Assembly (NCBI GenBank): GCA_035626395.1
Contig: DASPNR010000042.1
Coordinates: forward strand, 248,001 to 312,000
Length of the DNA stretch: 64,000 nucleotides
Source: Candidatus Limnocylindrales bacterium
Lineage (GTDB): Bacteria; Desulfobacterota; Binatia; UBA1149; CAITLU01
Reading direction: 5' to 3'
Shown: positions 61,055 through 64,000 of the stretch, piece after piece
How the letters are laid out: each line of letters opens with the position of its first letter
Position numbering within the stretch: position 1 is the first letter of the stretch
Notes under the pieces: model-generated
Database searches by the model: none
The model's input: the letters and a program-made list of their open reading frames with translations, nothing else
Told to the model about the DNA's origin: nothing
Position numbers and translations under genes: made by a program

Positions 61055-61070
61055 TCGACTACATAGTCGA
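61055..61070. promoter_or_regulatory. Perfect inverted repeat, candidate LysR-type operator
   Basis: TCGACTA (61055-61061) and TAGTCGA (61064-61070) form a perfect 7-bp inverted repeat with a 2-base spacer, 20 bases before the leuC start and 37 bases before the LysR start on the other strand. The location suits a shared operator. The spacing does not give the classical T-N11-A core, so binding by this LysR protein is inference. Confidence 0.55.
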
Positions 61071-61089
61071 CCTTTGCGATAAACGATCC

Positions 61090-62499
61090 ATGGGAAAGAG
61101 CCTGTTTCAGAAGGTATGGGAGCGGCACACGGTCCGGGAGCTGCCCGGCGGACAGGTGCAGCTGTTCATTGGCGCCCACCTCATCCACGAGGTGACCAGC
61201 CCGCAAGCCTTCGGAATGCTTCGCGATCTCGGCCTGGGGGTGGCGCACCCCGAGCGCACCTTCGCCACCGTCGACCACATCGTTCCGACCGATACTCGCG
61301 CGCGTCCGTACCAGGACGCGCTGGCCGAAGGGATGATCGTGGCGCTGGAGGAGGCCTGCCGCGAGTTCGGCATCCGCTTCTTCGGCCCCGAGACCGGCCA
61401 CCAGGGCATCGTGCACGTGATCGGCCCCGAGCTCGGCATCACGCAGCCTGGCATGACGATCGCGTGCGGCGACTCGCACACCTCCACGCACGGCGCGTTC
61501 GGTGCGATCGCCTTCGGCATCGGCACCACGCAGGTGCGCGACGTGCTGGCCACGCAGACGCTGGCGCTGGCGCCGCTGAAGGTCCGCCGCATCTACGTGC
61601 ACGGCAAGCTCGGCCCCGGCGTCTACGCCAAGGACATCATCCTGCACGTCATCCGCACGCTCGGAGTCAACGGCGGCACCGGCTTCGCCTACGAGTACGC
61701 CGGCCCCACCATCGAAGCGCTGTCGATGGAAGAGCGGATGACCATCTGCAACATGTCGATCGAGGGCGGCGCGCGCGTCGGCTACGTCAATCCCGACGAG
61801 AAGACGTTCGAGTTCCTGAAGGGTCGCGAGTACGCGCCCAAGGGCGAGGCCTGGGACCGTGCGCTCGAGTACTGGAAGGAGATCGCCTCCGACGCCGACG
61901 CGTATTTCGACGACGTCGTCGAGATCGACGCCGCCGACATCGCGCCGACCGTGACGTGGGGCATCAACCCCGGTCAGGCGATCGCGGTCGACGAGCGTGT
62001 GCCGGCGGAGAGCGAGGCGAGCGACGACACCGAACGCGCCAGCATCCAGGAGGCGCTCGAGTACATGAAGCTGCAGGGCGGGGCGCCGATCAAGGGCACC
62101 AAGGTCGATGTGTGCTTCATCGGAAGCTGCACCAATGGACGCCTCAGCGATTTCCGCGAAGTCGCCAGCTACCTCAAGGGCAGGAAGGTGGCGCCCGGAG
62201 TGCGTGCGCTGGCCGTGCCGGGCTCGCAGGAAGTGGCGCGCGCGGCGATCGCCGAAGGCCTGGACAAGGTCTTCACGGAGGCGGGCTTCGAGTGGCGCGA
62301 GGCGGGCTGCTCGATGTGCCTGGCGATGAACCCCGACAAGCTGATCGGCGGCCAGCTCTGTGCGTCTTCGTCGAACCGCAACTTCAAGGGACGCCAGGGC
62401 AGCCCTACGGGCCGCACGATCCTGATGAGCCCGGTCATGGTCGCGGCCGCCGCAGTCGAAGGCGCAGTAGCGGATGCCCGCGAAACCTTCCGCATCTGA
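61090..62499 (+). CDS. leuC: 3-isopropylmalate dehydratase large subunit
   Basis: A 469-residue aconitase-fold subunit that, with LeuD, isomerises 2-isopropylmalate to 3-isopropylmalate in leucine synthesis. The Fe-S cysteines are in FIGSCTNGR and [27 protein letters not shown] is the substrate-binding segment. Length matches the bacterial family. leuD follows after 130 bases. leuA and leuB are not in the window. A divergent LysR gene and inverted repeat lie upstream, suggesting dedicated regulation. Confidence 0.96.
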   Translation: MGKSLFQKVWERHTVRELPGGQVQLFIGAHLIHEVTSPQAFGMLRDLGLGVAHPERTFATVDHIVPTDTRARPYQDALAEGMIVALEEACREFGIRFFGPETGHQGIVHVIGPELGITQPGMTIACGDSHTSTHGAFGAIAFGIGTTQVRDVLATQTLALAPLKVRRIYVHGKLGPGVYAKDIILHVIRTLGVNGGTGFAYEYAGPTIEALSMEERMTICNMSIEGGARVGYVNPDEKTFEFLKGREYAPKGEAWDRALEYWKEIASDADAYFDDVVEIDAADIAPTVTWGINPGQAIAVDERVPAESEASDDTERASIQEALEYMKLQGGAPIKGTKVDVCFIGSCTNGRLSDFREVASYLKGRKVAPGVRALAVPGSQEVARAAIAEGLDKVFTEAGFEWREAGCSMCLAMNPDKLIGGQLCASSSNRNFKGRQGSPTGRTILMSPVMVAAAAVEGAVADARETFRI

Positions 62500-62501
62500 A
62501 C

Positions 62502-62545
62502 GGGGTCAGGCCTTGCATTGAGCATTTCGCGGCAGGCACGGCGTC
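62502..62545. repeat. REP-like relic (GGGGTCAGGCCTTGCATTG)
   Basis: GGGGTCAGGCCTTGCATTG directly after leuC is followed by AGCATTTCGC. It is the clearest of three related stretches in the window (also 36065 and 23333). Such sequences commonly border REP-associated transposase genes; no transposase remains. Confidence 0.5.
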
Positions 62546-62565
62546 TGCTCGTCGAGCGATAGAAG

Positions 62566-62581
62566 ACGACGCAGGCGTCGT
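62566..62581. repeat. Short stem-loop between leuC and leuD
   Basis: ACGACGC (62566-62572) and GCGTCGT (62575-62581) form a perfect inverted repeat with only two bases between, followed by TTCG. It sits in the 130-base leuC-leuD gap and might slow transcription or protect RNA ends. Confidence 0.4.
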
Positions 62582-62629
62582 TTCGTCCGAGCATGGCAAC
62601 GGCTGCTGCCGCTGCGTGGAGAAGAGTCA

Positions 62630-63232
62630 ATGGCTTTGGAAAACATCACGAAGGTCAGCGGGCGCGCCGTGCACGTCCCCGGCGACGACATCGACACCGA
62701 CCGCATCATTCCCGCGCGCTTCATGAAGTGCGTGACCTTCGACGGGCTCGGCCGCTACTTCTTCTACGACGTGCGCTTCGACGAGAACGAGCAGCCGCGC
62801 CCGCACAACCTCAACGATCCGCGCTTTGCCGGCGCGAGCATTCTCGTCTCCGGCCGCAACTTCGGCTGCGGCTCCTCGCGCGAGCACGCGCCGCAGGCGA
62901 TCGCCAAGGCGGGATTCCGCGCGGTGATTGCCGAGGGCTTTGCCGAGATCTTCTTCGGCAACTCGACCACTCTCGGCCTGCCGTGCGTGACGCTGTCGTC
63001 GCAGGACATCCGCAAGCTGAGCGACCTGATCGAGCGCGAGCCGCAGATGCAGGTGACGATCGACCTGGAGACGCAGGCGGTCACGGCCGGCGACCTGGTG
63101 CTCCCGCTGTCGATCAAGCCCGCCGCGCGCGAGGCGCTGATGACGGGGCAGTGGGACCCCATCGGCAGGCTGCTCGAAGGGAAGCAGGACGTCGAGCGCA
63201 CGGCAGCGTCGCTGCCGTACCTGCAGTTCTAG
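62630..63232 (+). CDS. leuD: 3-isopropylmalate dehydratase small subunit
   Basis: A 200-residue partner of LeuC. The N-terminus VSGRAVHVPGDDIDTDRIIPARF, the catalytic segment GRNFGCGSSREHAPQAI and AVIAEGFAEIFFGNS are fully conserved. GGAGAAGAG just upstream supports the start. It converges with oxyR, 28 bases from its stop. Confidence 0.96.
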   Translation: MALENITKVSGRAVHVPGDDIDTDRIIPARFMKCVTFDGLGRYFFYDVRFDENEQPRPHNLNDPRFAGASILVSGRNFGCGSSREHAPQAIAKAGFRAVIAEGFAEIFFGNSTTLGLPCVTLSSQDIRKLSDLIEREPQMQVTIDLETQAVTAGDLVLPLSIKPAAREALMTGQWDPIGRLLEGKQDVERTAASLPYLQF

Positions 63233-63259
63233 GCCGGCAGCTCGTCGCCGCCGGCGCCG

Positions 63260-64000
63260 TCAGCGGCGTTTGTGCGTACGCGCCGTGGCGCCACCTCCAC
63301 CTTCGCCGGCGGCCGCGTACGCGGCGGCCATGCTCGCCGCCAGCGTGCGCATCTCCTCGCCGCGCGACGATCCCGCTCGCCATACCAGGCCGATGCGTCT
63401 GCTCGGCGGCGGCGCCCGAAACTGACGCACGATCACGCCCGAGCTCTCGGCCACCGGCACCGCAATCGACGGCAGCAGCGTGACGCCGTCGCCGCCGGCG
63501 ACCATCTGGACGAGCGTGGCCAGGCTGGTGGCGCGGAAGTCCGCGTCTTCGTCGGCGCCGGCGCGCGCGCACACGGCCAGCGCCTGATCGCGCAGGCAGT
63601 GGCCGTCCTCGAGCAGCAGCACCCGCTCGCCGTCGAGGTCGCTCTCCTCCACCTGCTTCTTCCTTGCCAGAGCATGCCCCTTCGGAACCGCCAGCAGGAA
63701 GGCATCGTCGAACATGGGCGCCGACTCGATGCCGGCCATCGGCACGTCCAGCGCGATCAGCGCGCAGTCGATGCGACCCTTGCCGATGAGGCCGAGCAGC
63801 ACCTCGGTCTTCTCTTCGCGCAGCATGAGCCTGAGCTCGGGAAACTCCGCGCGCACGTGCGGCAGCACCGCCGGCAGCAGGTACGGCGCGATGGTCGGAA
63901 TGACGCCGAGGCGCAGCGGGCCGCACAGCGGCCGCGCGCGGCGTCGCGCCAGCTCCACCATCTCCCGCGCGGTCGCGACCAGCGCACGTGCGCGCTCGAC
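63260..64000 (-). CDS. oxyR: Peroxide-sensing regulator OxyR (partial, 5' end outside)
   Basis: The visible 246 residues cover the regulatory domain and linker of a LysR-type regulator; the helix-turn-helix lies beyond the right edge. The redox motif LLLEDGHCLRDQALAVCARAGADED has the two cysteines nine residues apart, exactly as in E. coli OxyR (Cys199 and Cys208), followed by FRATSLATLVQMVAGGDGVTLLPSIAVP. Both cysteines being present argues for a true H2O2 sensor that forms an intramolecular disulfide and activates peroxide defences. The C-terminus has a Gly/Arg/Lys-rich tail. No promoter can be seen. Confidence 0.93.
   Translation of the reverse strand, partial: VERARALVATAREMVELARRRARPLCGPLRLGVIPTIAPYLLPAVLPHVRAEFPELRLMLREEKTEVLLGLIGKGRIDCALIALDVPMAGIESAPMFDDAFLLAVPKGHALARKKQVEESDLDGERVLLLEDGHCLRDQALAVCARAGADEDADFRATSLATLVQMVAGGDGVTLLPSIAVPVAESSGVIVRQFRAPPPSRRIGLVWRAGSSRGEEMRTLAASMAAAYAAAGEGGGGATARTHKRR

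Noticed and set aside
62566..62581. Intrinsic terminator between leuC and leuD
   Set aside because: The stem is short with almost no loop and only two T residues follow; leuD must be expressed with leuC, so termination is unlikely.

Overview
The window is GC-rich, densely coded chromosomal DNA (about 56 genes, no rRNA or tRNA recognised, no intact insertion sequence). Several traits point to a soil or marine bacterium of the deltaproteobacterial / Candidatus Binatia (Desulfobacterota-like) type: exported cysteine-rich proteins with myxococcal-type C-G-D-G repeats, Thr/Pro-rich tails, a lipid and CoA-ester gene complement scattered as small modules, an LLM flavin monooxygenase beside an alpha/beta hydrolase and a TetR regulator, and many GTG starts. 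The taxonomic placement is inference; nothing here is a marker gene that fixes it.

Layout. 1-9.5 kb: a pseudouridine-phosphatase-like HAD enzyme, an AMACR-type racemase with an OsmC protein, two tandem paralogous cysteine-rich exported proteins, and a histidine kinase translationally coupled to a PhnD-like periplasmic binding protein. 9.6-16.2 kb: enoyl-CoA hydratase, acyl-CoA synthetase, a 2OG-Fe(II) oxygenase, GluQRS, a YihY/BrkB membrane protein, a methyltransferase and a DUF983 protein. 16.3-22.5 kb: an MFS symporter, an alpha/beta hydrolase that seems to lack its catalytic His, a large exported GH9 glycosidase, and a histidine phosphatase. 22.5-33.2 kb: a TetR / LLM monooxygenase / hydrolase operon with a candidate TetR operator, a small cysteine-rich exported protein with a clear terminator, an EamA transporter, a YhcB-like protein, the GTPase YchF, another cysteine-rich exported protein, and a GH31 glucosidase.

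33.5-43.6 kb: a DUF4440-like exported protein, a flavin monooxygenase of the acyl-CoA dehydrogenase fold, an enoyl-CoA hydratase-family protein, a Fpg/Nei glycosylase, a phosphofructokinase with the residues of the PPi-dependent form, an acyl-CoA synthetase, phosphoglucomutase, and a NarL-type two-component pair. 43.6-53 kb: a GH63-type glucosidase, a double glyoxalase-fold protein, an MscS channel with a C-terminal DEP domain, a glucose-dehydrogenase-like zinc enzyme, a 43-bp tandem repeat, and an overlapping GT4 glycosyltransferase / GH57 amylase pair. With GH31, Pgm and PPi-PFK nearby, 30.7-53 kb reads as a loose alpha-glucan and glucose-phosphate region.

53-64 kb: an adenylate cyclase fused to TPRs, an MFS transporter, trans-aconitate methyltransferase, a tight three-gene unit (exported GlcG/HbpS-like protein, aquaporin with a His/Met repeat and a Cys-rich tail, GMC oxidoreductase), a LysR regulator divergent from leuC-leuD with a perfect inverted repeat between them, and the 3' part of oxyR running off the right edge.

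The best candidates for something undescribed are the GlcG-aquaporin-GMC unit, the paired cysteine-rich exported proteins that define a shared domain, the kinase/PhnD-like pair, the MscS-DEP fusion and the 43-bp repeat array.
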